Assembly (NCBI GenBank): GCA_020632575.1
Contig: JACKFH010000027.1
Span: forward strand, 1 to 52,748
From: Candidatus Omnitrophota bacterium
GTDB taxonomy: Bacteria > Hinthialibacterota > Hinthialibacteria > OLB16
Length of the DNA stretch: 52,748 bases
Direction: 5' to 3'
The notes under the pieces are model-generated. The model made no database searches. It saw nothing but the letters and a program-made list of their open reading frames with translations, and had not been told where the DNA came from. This document shows, piece by piece, positions 1-9,240 of the stretch. Each line of letters opens with the position of its first letter. The stretch's first letter is position 1. A program made the position numbers and the translations under genes.

Positions 1-1019
1 GCCATCTGAGCCCCGATGTACTCGCCAACGACTTCAACGGTCGATAAATCGACGGTTACGTCATTAATGATTCGACTTCCAACGCCATGAACATCATCCG
101 GGCCCACTTTGTCAGCGAGAGCCTCTCCCGTTTCGCCATCGAGGGGCCCGATATATTTGAAGAAGTCGTAGCGGCGAGTAATGATTTCATCCCCATCCGG
201 CAGGTCTTCCGGGGCGCCCGCGAGTTCTCCATTGCCACCGCCATCGGCCGCGTTGAACTCCGTTTGCATGAGCTGCCACTCGACCTCGACCTCATCCGGC
301 TCGCCATTCTTCCAATTTCTGTCGTTCGGGTCATCGGGATCGTCGGACACAAGGTCCCGGAGTTCAACCTTGTTGTTATTGTGGGTTTGTGTCCTGGTCT
401 CCTTAACCCACATCGCCTCGCCAAACTCAATGACGGGAATTTCGGGCGGGGGGGGAGGCTCGATGACCGCCTGCACCTGGGCTGGAGCCAGATTGACGGG
501 TGGAAAATAGGTGAATGCCGGAGTCGCAATGTTCAGTGGGGCCCCACGGATGAGGTTCCCAGAACCATCATCGATGAGCCAAAAATATCTAACAGCTGTT
601 GGCGTTCCATAGAATCCAACGCCAAAATGCTCGCCTCCAAAATTGACTGAGGGGTTGGTGAATTGGTGGCCATTGGTTGGAGAAATCGGCCCGGATGGAA
701 CCGCCGTGAAAGAGGCCCAGGATCCATCAGGATTCTTTTTGCTTTCATACCGCACAAACACTCTGGAATGAAGCGGATCCGAGTTGTCCTCAGTGATATT
801 CGGAACGCCGTAATGGTTCCAATCGTAGGTGTAGGTGATGTCCTTGCTATGGATATCCTCGATCTCAATCTCGAAGCCATGACAAGGAACGCCTGTATCG
901 TTAACCGTATCGAAGTTATTAAGGGTTCCGTAAGCTATGCCCTGCGCTGTGGCGCCGGTGGCAAACGACGTGGCGATCAACACTCCAAGTATTAGGCCAA
1001 CCAACTTTTTCAACCTCAT
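1..1019 (-). CDS. Secreted hypothetical protein, C-terminus cut by window edge
   Basis: The open frame runs from an ATG at 1019 down to base 1 without a stop, so at least 339 codons are present and the C-terminus lies outside the window. A GGAGG ribosome site sits 8 bases before the ATG. The product starts with a clear signal peptide (basic n-region MRLKK, hydrophobic core, cleavage probably after ATAQ near residue 26), so it is exported. The mature part is rich in Asn, Asp, Gly and aromatics, contains a Pro-rich stretch (EPPPPPE) around residue 190, and looks like a beta-rich extracellular protein. I do not recognise the family. Transcription runs away from ispH, so the 660-base gap between them holds divergent promoters. 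Confidence 0.8.
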   Translation of the reverse strand, partial: MRLKKLVGLILGVLIATSFATGATAQGIAYGTLNNFDTVNDTGVPCHGFEIEIEDIHSKDITYTYDWNHYGVPNITEDNSDPLHSRVFVRYESKKNPDGSWASFTAVPSGPISPTNGHQFTNPSVNFGGEHFGVGFYGTPTAVRYFWLIDDGSGNLIRGAPLNIATPAFTYFPPVNLAPAQVQAVIEPPPPPEIPVIEFGEAMWVKETRTQTHNNNKVELRDLVSDDPDDPNDRNWKNGEPDEVEVEWQLMQTEFNAADGGGNGELAGAPEDLPDGDEIITRRYDFFKYIGPLDGETGEALADKVGPDDVHGVGSRIINDVTVDLSTVEVVGEYIGAQM

Positions 1020-1679
1020 TTAAATTACCTCCAACAAATCCGCTCTGGGAAAGCTAGCCGATCCATTCAAATTACCATCGCTAAAAGAGCCTCGGCCGGG
1101 TCCTCTTATCGATTGCCAGTCCTCAAGGGAGGTGACTGATTTCAATCGCATACTCTGTTTTGATGAAACTGTTCACTGAAGAAATCGAATAAACCTTCAA
1201 AAACACCAGCGTATGGAAATCTCACAGCATCAATCCGCCAATTCGATTCCATGCCGCACCACGTGAGGGGATCTGAGGCACACCATCCTGGACAGGCCTC
1301 ATTTTTGACCAATTCTCCCCAATTATCCGTTCATTGGAGGAAGCGGTCCTCACCCCAATATAGACAGTGGACACTTGGCGATTTTTTTTTACAGAGGGGG
1401 GCAAGTCGGCAGGAAAGGACAGCAGGGCTTACGACCCAATGGCGTTCTAATCGCAATCCCAAATCCACTTTTCTCTCTCATATCCAACGACTTAAGTGCG
1501 CCGAGAAGGGAATTTGAGACTAGATTGAGACACCCAGCCCGTTCGTTCTCTCTAATTTCACAATCCCTTTCCATTCATTTGAATCTCATTGAAATTGGAG
1601 TCTCGATGAAATTGGATTGCCTTAACTTCATCGGTTTCCCCCCTATAATGAAAGAGAATTGCTGAAAGGATACGTTTTT
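1020..1679. other. Divergent intergenic region before ispH
   Basis: About 660 bases between the leftward secreted-protein gene and ispH. Short frames here have no ribosome site and no recognisable product, so I see no gene. The segment holds the GGAGG of the leftward gene (about 1028-1032), a T9 tract near 1382-1390, and the probable ispH promoter close to the right end. No terminator, tRNA or strong repeat was seen. Confidence 0.5.
1622..1649 (+). promoter_or_regulatory. Probable sigma70-type promoter of ispH
   Basis: A perfect TATAAT lies at 1644-1649, with TTAACT (4/6 match to TTGACA) at 1622-1627 and a 16-base spacer. The predicted start of transcription is about 25 bases before the GAAAGGA ribosome site and the ATG at 1680. 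The -10 box makes a TTG start at 1659 unlikely. Confidence 0.55.
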
Positions 1680-2939
1680 ATGGCTGCCAACCTCATCTCC
1701 GAGGTCCCCATCTACCGCAAAGGTTTCGGTCTCAAGCAGGAGGTCGCCGGAGAACTCGAACAGGACTACCACTGCGAGCTGATCGACCACCTCCAAAGGC
1801 ACGATTTCCACCTGAAACTCCCCCAGGTCGAGGTCTTCCTCGCGAGGGAGTTTGGCTTCTGCTATGGAGTCGATCGCGCGGTCGATTACGCCTACGAAAC
1901 CCGGAAGAAATTTCCCGAACGGCGACTTTTTCTGACCACCGAGATCATCCACAACCCACGGGTCAATACGCGGCTGATCGAAATGGGAGTCCAATTTCTG
2001 TCTGGCCAGTACGCATCCGGTGTCAAGATCGGGGATTTGAAACCCGAGGATGTGGTCCTACTTCCCGCATTCGGGGTCAGCACCCATGAGCTAAAGGCGC
2101 TTGAGAAGACAGGGTGTGTTCTAGTCGATACGACCTGCGGCTCGGTGGCGAATGTCTGGCGACGGGTCGAACGTTACGCTCGCGAGGGATACACCTCAGT
2201 CGTTCACGGCAAGTACAACCACGAGGAAACGATCGCCACTTGCTCCCGCGCGGAGTCCCAACCGGGCAGCAAGTACCTCGTTGTCCGCGATCTCAACGAA
2301 GCGGATTATGTCTGCGATTTTATCCGGCATGGGGGAGATTCCGAGGAATTTAAAAGCAAATTTGAAAAGGCCGCCTCCCAGGGCTTCGATCCCAATCTGC
2401 ATCTTCGAAAAATTGGGGTCGCCAACCAAACCACGATGCTCAGCTCCGAATCCCTGGAGATTGCGCGACGGATCAAAGTGGCCCTCGCCGATCGCTACGG
2501 CGAGGACGATCTGGGGAACCGGTTCCTCTCCTTCGACACGATCTGTTCGGCCACCCAGGAGCGTCAGGACGCGGTGATCGACATGGTGAAGAACCCGCTC
2601 GATCTGGTGCTCATAGTCGGCGGGTTCAACAGCAGCAACACCAGCCATCTCCGTGAAATCTCCGGCGAAAAGTATCCGGCTTATCACATCGACCGTCTCT
2701 CCCGGATTCAAGGAAGCGATCTGATCGAACATCGCGACCCCGAAACAGGGGATCTTGTCCAAACAAAAGATTGGTTGCCGAAGGAGTTTTGCCGGATCGG
2801 CTTCACTGCCGGGGCTTCGACGCCCAACCAAGTGATCGGCGAGGTGATCCAGAAAGTTCTCGAGATTAAGGGAGTGGATGTCCTGGCTCTGGCGCAATCA
2901 ATGACGGGCCAGCCTCCCTCTCGCGAAACTGTTGAATAG
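1680..2939 (+). CDS. ispH: 4-hydroxy-3-methylbut-2-enyl diphosphate reductase, plant/cyanobacterial type
   Basis: IspH performs the last MEP-pathway step, reducing HMBPP to IPP and DMAPP with a 4Fe-4S cluster in the cytoplasm. The 419-residue product carries the three cluster cysteines (C61 in GFCYGVDRAV, C153 in DTTCGSV, C289 in FDTICSATQERQDA), the substrate/proton-relay motif GKYNHEET with H181 and E183, and the diphosphate-binding NSSNTSHL. The N-terminal extension of about 50 residues with the YRKGFG motif, the insert VCDFIRHGG and the phrase GFDPNLHLRKIGVANQTTML match the long IspH form I know from cyanobacteria and plastids, not the roughly 315-residue E. coli form. The start at 1680 was chosen because GAAAGGA (1664-1670) lies 9 bases upstream. 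It appears monocistronic. Confidence 0.93.
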   Translation: MAANLISEVPIYRKGFGLKQEVAGELEQDYHCELIDHLQRHDFHLKLPQVEVFLAREFGFCYGVDRAVDYAYETRKKFPERRLFLTTEIIHNPRVNTRLIEMGVQFLSGQYASGVKIGDLKPEDVVLLPAFGVSTHELKALEKTGCVLVDTTCGSVANVWRRVERYAREGYTSVVHGKYNHEETIATCSRAESQPGSKYLVVRDLNEADYVCDFIRHGGDSEEFKSKFEKAASQGFDPNLHLRKIGVANQTTMLSSESLEIARRIKVALADRYGEDDLGNRFLSFDTICSATQERQDAVIDMVKNPLDLVLIVGGFNSSNTSHLREISGEKYPAYHIDRLSRIQGSDLIEHRDPETGDLVQTKDWLPKEFCRIGFTAGASTPNQVIGEVIQKVLEIKGVDVLALAQSMTGQPPSRETVE

Positions 2940-3038
2940 AACGATTGTTTCGAAATTCCTTCCGCCTCAACCATCTTCACCAGAATCATCAGAGAGGGTA
3001 TATCTCTCCTCTAAAGTCGATGTAATCAGGAGCAATAG

Positions 3039-5303
3039 ATGTCGAAGTTAAAGATCAGCGCGTTATGTTTTTTCGCCATGGCTCTGGGCGCCCAGTCCGC
3101 AAGCAGCCAACTCATTCAATCCGCCACCAACCAGATCGAGGTGGGGACATATCCACAGGAAATCTCCAAATCGTTCTACTCCGCAAAGCATCTTGTGGAT
3201 ATCGGAGCGATGAGCGAGGAGGAAGCCGCGAGGTCCGCCGAAGCGCTTCCATCCGCCGACATCTCCGGAATCGCGGTGGGCGATGGGGACAAGGTTTATG
3301 CCCTCAGCGACCAAGGATTGTTGGTCTACAACGGCCAACGGTGGAGCATGGAGTCCTCCAAAAAACCCGAAGACATCACGGGACTCAATCCGGTCGATTC
3401 CGAAAGCCTTCGGGGCATTGATGTTGGAGGAGAGGTCTATGCCTCCGCGAAGAACGCTGACGGTGAGATGGCGGTCGGCGCCGACAATGGTCTGTTCATT
3501 ATCGATTCGGATGGATCTGTCACGGAAATCTTCCCGCAAGACGGTTCCCGCAGTTGGGCCCCCACCGGGGTGAAAGGGGTCGGCTACGACTCCAAAGGGA
3601 ATCTCTGGTTTTGTTCCCCTCAAGGTGTGGGTGTGAGCAAAGGCGACGGTTGGACTCTATTCACCGGCGAAGAGGGACTCCCTTACAACGATTTCACTTG
3701 CCTCGCTATCGGCCCCGACGACAAGGTCTGGTTCGGTACGAAGATCGGGGCGATCCGTTACGACGACAGCGGTTGGCATTATCGTCAAGGCCAGCGCTGG
3801 TTGCCCGGTGATGAGGTCCGCGATATCGCGATCGACTCCAAGGGCAACGCCTGGTTCGCCACCAATGAAGGAGTCGGAAAGATCGGTTTCGTTCCAATGA
3901 CTCTCGCCGAGAAAGCCGATCACTACGAGGAACTGATCGATAAATACAATCGACGCACCGAATATGGCTATGTCCTCGAGGCGCACACCGAGGTCCCCGG
4001 TCATTTTATCGGGGTGACCAACCACGACAGCGACAACGATGGTCTCTGGACCGCGATGTACGGCGCGGGAGAGTGTTTCGCTTATGGGGCCACGAAAGAC
4101 CCCGAAGCCAAACGGCGGGCCAAACAGGCGTTTGAAGCGCTGCGGTTTTTGAGCGTTGTCCCGGTCGGTGGCGAGGTGGTTCAGCAACCGGGCTTTGTGG
4201 CTCGCACGGTCATTCCGGTTCCGGAGGAGGGTGTCAATTCCGACAAGAACCCGAACTTCGACCGCTCTTACACGCCGCGCGGAATGCAGAGAAATCGCGG
4301 TTCGAACGACACGTTGTGGAAGGTTTACTATCCTCGTTGGCCCTTAAATAAAGACAAGACTTATTGGTACAAAACCGACACCAGCTCCGACGAGCTCGAC
4401 GGCCACTATTTCTTCTATCCGCAGTATTACGATTTGGTGGCCGAAACCGAGCAGGAGAAAGAGCGTGTTCGCGAGGTGGTGCGGAATATCACCGACCATC
4501 TCATTCGGAACGATTACCGCCTGATCGACCATGACGGCGAACCGACTCGCTGGTCGGATTACAGCCCGGAGAATCTGAACCACAATCACGACTGGTACAA
4601 CGAACGCGGCCTGAAATCCCTGAGCGTCCTCTCCTATCTCACGGTCGCCAAGCATATTACCGGCGACGAGAAATATGGCGAAGAGATTGTCCGCCTCATG
4701 AAGGATTACGCTTACAACACCAACGCGATGGTGGCCAAGATCCAATTCGGAGTCGGGTCGGGCAATCAGTCAGACGATGAGATGGCGATCATGTGCTACT
4801 ACAATCTCCTCAAGTACACCGACAATCCCCAGTTGAGGAAGGAACTGACCTACTCCTTTTACACCTATTGGATTCTCGAGTTCCCCGAGTTAAACCCCTT
4901 CTTCAACTTTTGTTACGCCAGCCAAGGCCTCGATTTTTACTATTCGAATCCTTGGGGGGTCCATAACCTTTCGCCTTGGGAGGGTTGGCTCGAGGATAGT
5001 GTCGACACGCTAAAGAGGTTCCCGCTCGATCGATTCGATTGGAGCCACAAGAACGACCATCGGATCGACTTGAACGCCTTCCCCCGTCAGGTGGCCCAGG
5101 AGCCTTATGAATCCGGCGAACGTCTCCAGGTCATCCGCAAGAACGGCAAGGCCCTGCCAGCCGATGAGCGCCACTTCAACCACTGGAACACGAATCCTTG
5201 GGCTCCCAACTACGGCGGCGGCGGTCGAGGGTTATCCGACGGCGCGGTGTATTTGTTGCCGTATTACATGGGGCTTTATCACGGGTTTATTGTGGAGGAG
5301 TAG
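3039..5303 (+). CDS. Secreted Reg_prop-type beta-propeller plus helical-toroid protein
   Basis: A 754-residue exported protein: signal peptide to about residue 24 (ALGAQSASS), ATG preceded by AGGAG. Residues 75-285 contain repeated blades of the two-component-regulator-propeller kind, recognisable by recurring phrases such as GNLWFCSPQGVGV, DKVWFGTKIGAI and GNAWFATNEGVGK about 40-50 residues apart. The remaining 450 residues are rich in aromatics and His/Asp (NHNHDWYNERG, SGNQSDDEMA, NPFFNFCYA) and read as alternating helices like an alpha/alpha toroid of carbohydrate-active enzymes. No kinase or DNA-binding part is present, so it is not a hybrid sensor. A role in glycan sensing or processing is inference only. 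It stands alone, about 100 bases after ispH. Confidence 0.75.
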   Translation: MSKLKISALCFFAMALGAQSASSQLIQSATNQIEVGTYPQEISKSFYSAKHLVDIGAMSEEEAARSAEALPSADISGIAVGDGDKVYALSDQGLLVYNGQRWSMESSKKPEDITGLNPVDSESLRGIDVGGEVYASAKNADGEMAVGADNGLFIIDSDGSVTEIFPQDGSRSWAPTGVKGVGYDSKGNLWFCSPQGVGVSKGDGWTLFTGEEGLPYNDFTCLAIGPDDKVWFGTKIGAIRYDDSGWHYRQGQRWLPGDEVRDIAIDSKGNAWFATNEGVGKIGFVPMTLAEKADHYEELIDKYNRRTEYGYVLEAHTEVPGHFIGVTNHDSDNDGLWTAMYGAGECFAYGATKDPEAKRRAKQAFEALRFLSVVPVGGEVVQQPGFVARTVIPVPEEGVNSDKNPNFDRSYTPRGMQRNRGSNDTLWKVYYPRWPLNKDKTYWYKTDTSSDELDGHYFFYPQYYDLVAETEQEKERVREVVRNITDHLIRNDYRLIDHDGEPTRWSDYSPENLNHNHDWYNERGLKSLSVLSYLTVAKHITGDEKYGEEIVRLMKDYAYNTNAMVAKIQFGVGSGNQSDDEMAIMCYYNLLKYTDNPQLRKELTYSFYTYWILEFPELNPFFNFCYASQGLDFYYSNPWGVHNLSPWEGWLEDSVDTLKRFPLDRFDWSHKNDHRIDLNAFPRQVAQEPYESGERLQVIRKNGKALPADERHFNHWNTNPWAPNYGGGGRGLSDGAVYLLPYYMGLYHGFIVEE

Positions 5304-5357
5304 GGGATTCAGGTACAATCCGAAGACAAGGCTCGAGGCGATGAGAAAGGCAAGGCG

Positions 5358-5576
5358 ATGATTCTCAAGGCAAGAGTAGAGGACGGAAAGTTGGCTTTTG
5401 AGGAACCCTTGGACCTGCCGAACGGAACGGAGGTTACAGTTGAATTCGAGACCGAGAAGGTTCCAGGACCAACAGTGGGCGAATTTCTTCTGAAATACGC
5501 AGGGGTGGCAAAAGGTCTGCCCTCCGACTTGGCCCGGAACCATGACCACTACTTGTATGGTGTCGACAAAAAGTGA
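5358..5576 (+). CDS. Small DUF104/AF2212-like antitoxin
   Basis: A 72-residue protein beginning MILKARVEDGKLAFEEPLDL, the short beta-hairpin pattern (a basic K-A-x-V strand, a D/E-G-x-L turn, then PLDLPNGTEVTV) typical of DUF104/AF2212-like antitoxins that precede PIN toxins. It lacks an obvious helix-turn-helix. The stop codon overlaps the GTG start of the PIN gene by four bases (GTGA), giving translational coupling of the pair. The 3'-coded half, with GLPSDLARNHDHYLYG, is probably the toxin-binding tail. Function is inferred from family pattern and neighbour. Confidence 0.75.
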   Translation: MILKARVEDGKLAFEEPLDLPNGTEVTVEFETEKVPGPTVGEFLLKYAGVAKGLPSDLARNHDHYLYGVDKK

Positions 5577-5980
5577 GTCCAATCTTCGCGGACACTTCCT
5601 ATTTCATCGCGTTGATGAACGAACGCGACGAACTTCATCTCTCGGCGGTCGAACGAACTCCCAATGAATCCGTCAAGATTATCACCTCGGAGTATGTGCT
5701 TGTTGAATTGCTCAATTCCTTCTCAAAACCCACGGTTCGATCGGTTGCCGCCCGATTTGTTAGAGACTTACTAAGAAACTCTTCCTTTGAAACCGTCAAA
5801 TCGACAAGCCGACTTCTGCTTGCAGGGGTAGATCTCTTTCAAAATCGGGAGGATAAAGAATGGTCCCTCACCGATTGCATTTCTTTCGTCATCATGCGGG
5901 AGAAAGGATTGACCGAAGCTTTGACCTCGGATCATCACTTCGAGCAGGCGGGTTTTGTCGCTCATCTCATTGAGCGTTAG
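5573..5980 (+). CDS. PIN-domain ribonuclease toxin (VapC-like)
   Basis: A 135-residue PIN-domain protein. The four acidic metal ligands are visible: D7 in FADTSYFIAL, E45 in SEYVLVELL, D101 in LTDCISFVIM and D120 in ALTSDHHFEQAGF. Known VapC proteins are Mg-dependent ribonucleases that cut tRNA or rRNA and are held inactive by the upstream antitoxin. The start is a GTG overlapping the antitoxin stop, as usual for such modules. Its 3' end faces the GH106-like gene, with 19 bases between. All catalytic residues are kept, so it is probably an intact toxin; its RNA target cannot be told from sequence. Confidence 0.87.
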   Translation: MSPIFADTSYFIALMNERDELHLSAVERTPNESVKIITSEYVLVELLNSFSKPTVRSVAARFVRDLLRNSSFETVKSTSRLLLAGVDLFQNREDKEWSLTDCISFVIMREKGLTEALTSDHHFEQAGFVAHLIER

Positions 5981-5999
5981 GGCTGGGCAGGTGCCAACT

Positions 6000-8900
6000 T
6001 TAATCCACGGATAACTCAACCCCCTTCCTAACAACCACCCTCACCGGTCCCATCAGCCCGGAGGCCTGGAGGGGTTCGAAGCCGACCGAGGCGCTCATTC
6101 GTCCTGACTTTTCGTAGAGTCGCTTTCCATAGTGAGCCTCCAGCTCGGGCGGAAGGGGCGGGGGGTCTGTTAGATGTGAGACTCGGTTGATCAGGGTGTT
6201 GGTCACTTCGATTCGGAGATCGTTGGGCCCTTCGTGAAGATGGCCGGCGAGGTCTAGGATCTGGCCCCGCATCCAATGAACTCCGATAGACTCGCCATTA
6301 ACGAATGCCTCCGCCACCTGGCCAACCTTTCCAAGGTCCAGAGAGAGGGCATAGGGATCCGAAAGATAGGTTTTGGGAATCTCGATCCTTGTCTCGTAAA
6401 CACCTGTCCCGCTGAAGGATTCCGTTTGGAGATCGTCGGTCCAGGATTCAAGATGGAAAAGTTGTTTTTCGACCCGTGAAAAGTGAGGGCTTTCCAATAC
6501 CAAATTCCAGGGCCCGTCGAGGATAAACGGAGCGGGGAGATCGTCGATGACGGTCTCTAGGTCTTGCGAATCCCCTTCGTTCACAACGCTAGCAAACACA
6601 GCCCCGTTCGCAGTCGCGACACCATCGATTCTTTTTCTTTCGGCGTCGACTCCAACATTCAGGAGATTCGACCCCGAAACGTGTAACGGATCGACACCCG
6701 GGTCGAAGAAGATGAAAGTCGATTCATAGGGGGCGAGTCGCAGCGGAATTTCAGTGCCCTCTCGCATAATCTTGTATTCGAACAACCGATGAACCTCTCC
6801 GTTATACGGATTCCAAATCGAGGGAACCTTTCCTTCGACTCGGAAGGTGATGGGAAGTTCGCTCGGTCGATCCTGAATATTGGTCACGAAATAGAGGTCG
6901 GAATCTCCGACCACCCGATGAACAAAGGTGAGACCGTTATTTTCGCGGATTCCCGCCCGCGCGAAATCGATTCCAAAATCCGGCCGCACGTGATGCCGGA
7001 GAACTTTTATAAAGGGATCGAGGGCGCTGCTTCGCCAATCCAAAACGTCCGAGCGGTCGATCACTTTTTTAATGTAGTAGGTCCAACCGCGCCCCACCTC
7101 ACGCTCTCCGACACCATCCCGACCGATCGGATCGGTGAACAGGGGTTCGACGAGATCCCGAACCTCCTCGTCCTTTTCTCTCCAGTCGGTCAATCCCACT
7201 GATTGGTCGGGAACCCGTTCCAAAGCGATTGCCACTCCGCCCTCGCGAACGAACTGTTCAATAAATTGGAGTGTCTCCAACGGCGCCGCTTCGATGTTTG
7301 GCAGGAGGAGGATTTTGTACCCGAGGTCTCCGACCCGGATCTGTTGATCCTCCAGGGTCGCTCGGTTTTGAAGCGTGTCGTCATTGAGCAGGTCGAAATC
7401 ATAACCGTTCGCGACTAAGAGTTTGCCCAAAGATCCCCAATCGAAATCGCGGGTCCATCTTCGCGCGTTCAATACATCCTTCGTCCACTGATTGGCAAGC
7501 GGAGAATAGACCGCGATATCGGCGGTGAAATGTCCTTGTCGGAGAAGGTGACAACAACGCGCCAGATAGCTGGAGAGGTGAGGATAATAATCCCACCAGA
7601 CATTGGTCGGGTCGATCCGCATGGCGCTGTCCGAACTTGGAGCCAGCGAGATGTCACGCTCGGGGTGAAAGACATAACCGTGGTGGTAGATCTTGTTGCA
7701 TCCCGTTCGAAAATAGATGTCGCTGGCGATCTTGAGTTCCTCGAGGGTCGAGCGGAAGGGCCGCCAATGGAGGTAGGTGTAGGCCTCGGTCGTCACAATG
7801 TTTCTCCCATAGAGGTGAGCGCCGGAGGAAACATACTTCTTTGGACCGATTCGCGTATCGAACCAGGGGACCGCATCTTTCTCGCCGGCGGTGATCTCCA
7901 TCTCGGGGATGTGGGTCCGCCCCGCCGCCTCGATATTGTCGGTGGTGAATCCATAGGGCTGAATCCGCCCTTTGATCCCATGCTCCTCGCACCAATCGAG
8001 AAAGGGGTCGAAGAATGCTTCGAGGCCCATCTCATGGAGGAACTCGTTCACATCGTATCGGATCTTCGGAGTGATCTCTCCCATGTCCTGCCAAACCGCG
8101 GGGAGATAGGGGGTCAGGTCATACCCTTTCCTTTTGGCAAACTCCTCCATCAGGCCGGTCGACCAGTAAATGCCATTGGGGACAAGCGACACCTCGAAGC
8201 TGTCGCAAAAGAATGAGTCGACTGTTTTTCCGAACTCCTCACCAACCACGCTCTCATATCTGCCGCCGACATGGTCGCAATACCGAACCATTGCCTCTCG
8301 ATCGAAGTGATCGACCGCGGCGCCTTGGCCGGTGAACTTGAGCCAGAAAGCCATCAACCGCCACTCCCCCTCCGGGACCTCCCATCTTAGGGAGTGACCA
8401 ACCGCCCGATCGGAAAGCACGACCAACGAATTCGGATCGATGCGACCCTCCTCAATCCGACCGCCTACCACAGCAACCAGCGGGTCGGTCGCTTGGATGT
8501 CAGGAACCTCGTGTTCCCAACTTCGACTCGGTTCGGCCAGTTCGGTGGGGAGCGGGCCGTCGAAAACCATCGGGCCTTTTAAATCGATTTGAGTCGGAAC
8601 CAGGTTCTTGCTTCGATCCTCTTGGGGAACCCAATCGCCGCCGATAACCCAACCAGGACCGCCAAAATTGAAGGAGACCTCCATCCCCAGCCGTTTGGCC
8701 TCGGCGACTGTGTGTTTGGCCATTTCGAGGTATTCATCCGAGAGGTACTCGATATTGCCCTTTTCGTAGACCGGACCCATCGAGATTTGTTCGACCCCAC
8801 CGATTCCCTTGGAGCGCATCTGCTCAAGTTCCCAGGTGATCTCCTCCTTGGTGACCGCGCTCCCAGGCCACCACCAACGAGTGTGGGGAAAACAATCCAT

Positions 8901-9011
8901 GGGAGGGGAGAGAAAGGAGTCTTGGATTTGATCCGGTAGGCTCGCCTGGGAAGTTATTGGAGGTTCGAGAAGGAGGAGGGTCATGAAAATAAGAAGGCAA
9001 CTTGTACGCAT
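6000..9011 (-). CDS. Secreted GH106-like alpha-L-rhamnosidase
   Basis: A 1003-residue exported protein with signal peptide (to about residue 24). The N-terminal signature HTRWWWPGSAVTKEEI followed by WELEQMRSKGIGGVEQ is the opening of the GH106 alpha-L-rhamnosidase catalytic domain, a TIM barrel that releases rhamnose from rhamnogalacturonan and similar glycans. Residues 500-650 read as a Rossmann-like middle domain (ILLLPNIEAAP). Residues 850-960 form a GH2-like galactose-binding sandwich (GVYETRIEIPK, VGQVAEAFVNGESIGVHW, LRIEVTNTLINR). Length fits the family. It lies downstream of a GH28-like gene on the same strand, and a RhaT rhamnose transporter is encoded just beyond, which supports the substrate. 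Exact bond specificity is inference. Confidence 0.82.
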   Translation of the reverse strand: MRTSCLLIFMTLLLLEPPITSQASLPDQIQDSFLSPPMDCFPHTRWWWPGSAVTKEEITWELEQMRSKGIGGVEQISMGPVYEKGNIEYLSDEYLEMAKHTVAEAKRLGMEVSFNFGGPGWVIGGDWVPQEDRSKNLVPTQIDLKGPMVFDGPLPTELAEPSRSWEHEVPDIQATDPLVAVVGGRIEEGRIDPNSLVVLSDRAVGHSLRWEVPEGEWRLMAFWLKFTGQGAAVDHFDREAMVRYCDHVGGRYESVVGEEFGKTVDSFFCDSFEVSLVPNGIYWSTGLMEEFAKRKGYDLTPYLPAVWQDMGEITPKIRYDVNEFLHEMGLEAFFDPFLDWCEEHGIKGRIQPYGFTTDNIEAAGRTHIPEMEITAGEKDAVPWFDTRIGPKKYVSSGAHLYGRNIVTTEAYTYLHWRPFRSTLEELKIASDIYFRTGCNKIYHHGYVFHPERDISLAPSSDSAMRIDPTNVWWDYYPHLSSYLARCCHLLRQGHFTADIAVYSPLANQWTKDVLNARRWTRDFDWGSLGKLLVANGYDFDLLNDDTLQNRATLEDQQIRVGDLGYKILLLPNIEAAPLETLQFIEQFVREGGVAIALERVPDQSVGLTDWREKDEEVRDLVEPLFTDPIGRDGVGEREVGRGWTYYIKKVIDRSDVLDWRSSALDPFIKVLRHHVRPDFGIDFARAGIRENNGLTFVHRVVGDSDLYFVTNIQDRPSELPITFRVEGKVPSIWNPYNGEVHRLFEYKIMREGTEIPLRLAPYESTFIFFDPGVDPLHVSGSNLLNVGVDAERKRIDGVATANGAVFASVVNEGDSQDLETVIDDLPAPFILDGPWNLVLESPHFSRVEKQLFHLESWTDDLQTESFSGTGVYETRIEIPKTYLSDPYALSLDLGKVGQVAEAFVNGESIGVHWMRGQILDLAGHLHEGPNDLRIEVTNTLINRVSHLTDPPPLPPELEAHYGKRLYEKSGRMSASVGFEPLQASGLMGPVRVVVRKGVELSVD

Positions 9012-9098
9012 GGAATTCTATCCTCCTAAGAGACTGAATATCGGACTTTCCGAATACTCTTCTTGGTGTCATTCCAAACCGGCAGCGGGGTGGCCGAT

Positions 9099-9202
9099 GA
9101 TTCGTAAAAGGAAAGGACGGCCAAAGTACGTCATACCCGCGAAGGCGGGTATCCATGGCCAGGGCCTACCCCCTGGATTCCTGCCTTCGCAGGAATGACA
9201 CA
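9099..9202. repeat. REP/BIME-like element, copy 1
   Basis: This element recurs at 22452-22554. Two hairpins face each other: ATACCCGC-GAAG-GCGGGTAT and ATTCCTGC-CTTC-GCAGGAAT. The second is nearly the reverse complement of the first, and the four arm differences are compensated within each hairpin, so the fold rather than the bases is conserved. Shared sequence also extends about 30 bases left of the hairpins (GATTCGTA, then AGGAAA and CGGCCAAAG). It sits in the gap between the GH28-like and GH106-like genes. Confidence 0.85.
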
Positions 9203-9240
9203 TAACAAAGCCTCCGGCAGGATCCTTTTTCGTGCTCCAA

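Noticed and set aside
1251..1665. Small frames upstream of ispH
   Set aside because: No ribosome sites, no homology by eye, overlapping in several frames; likely noncoding.
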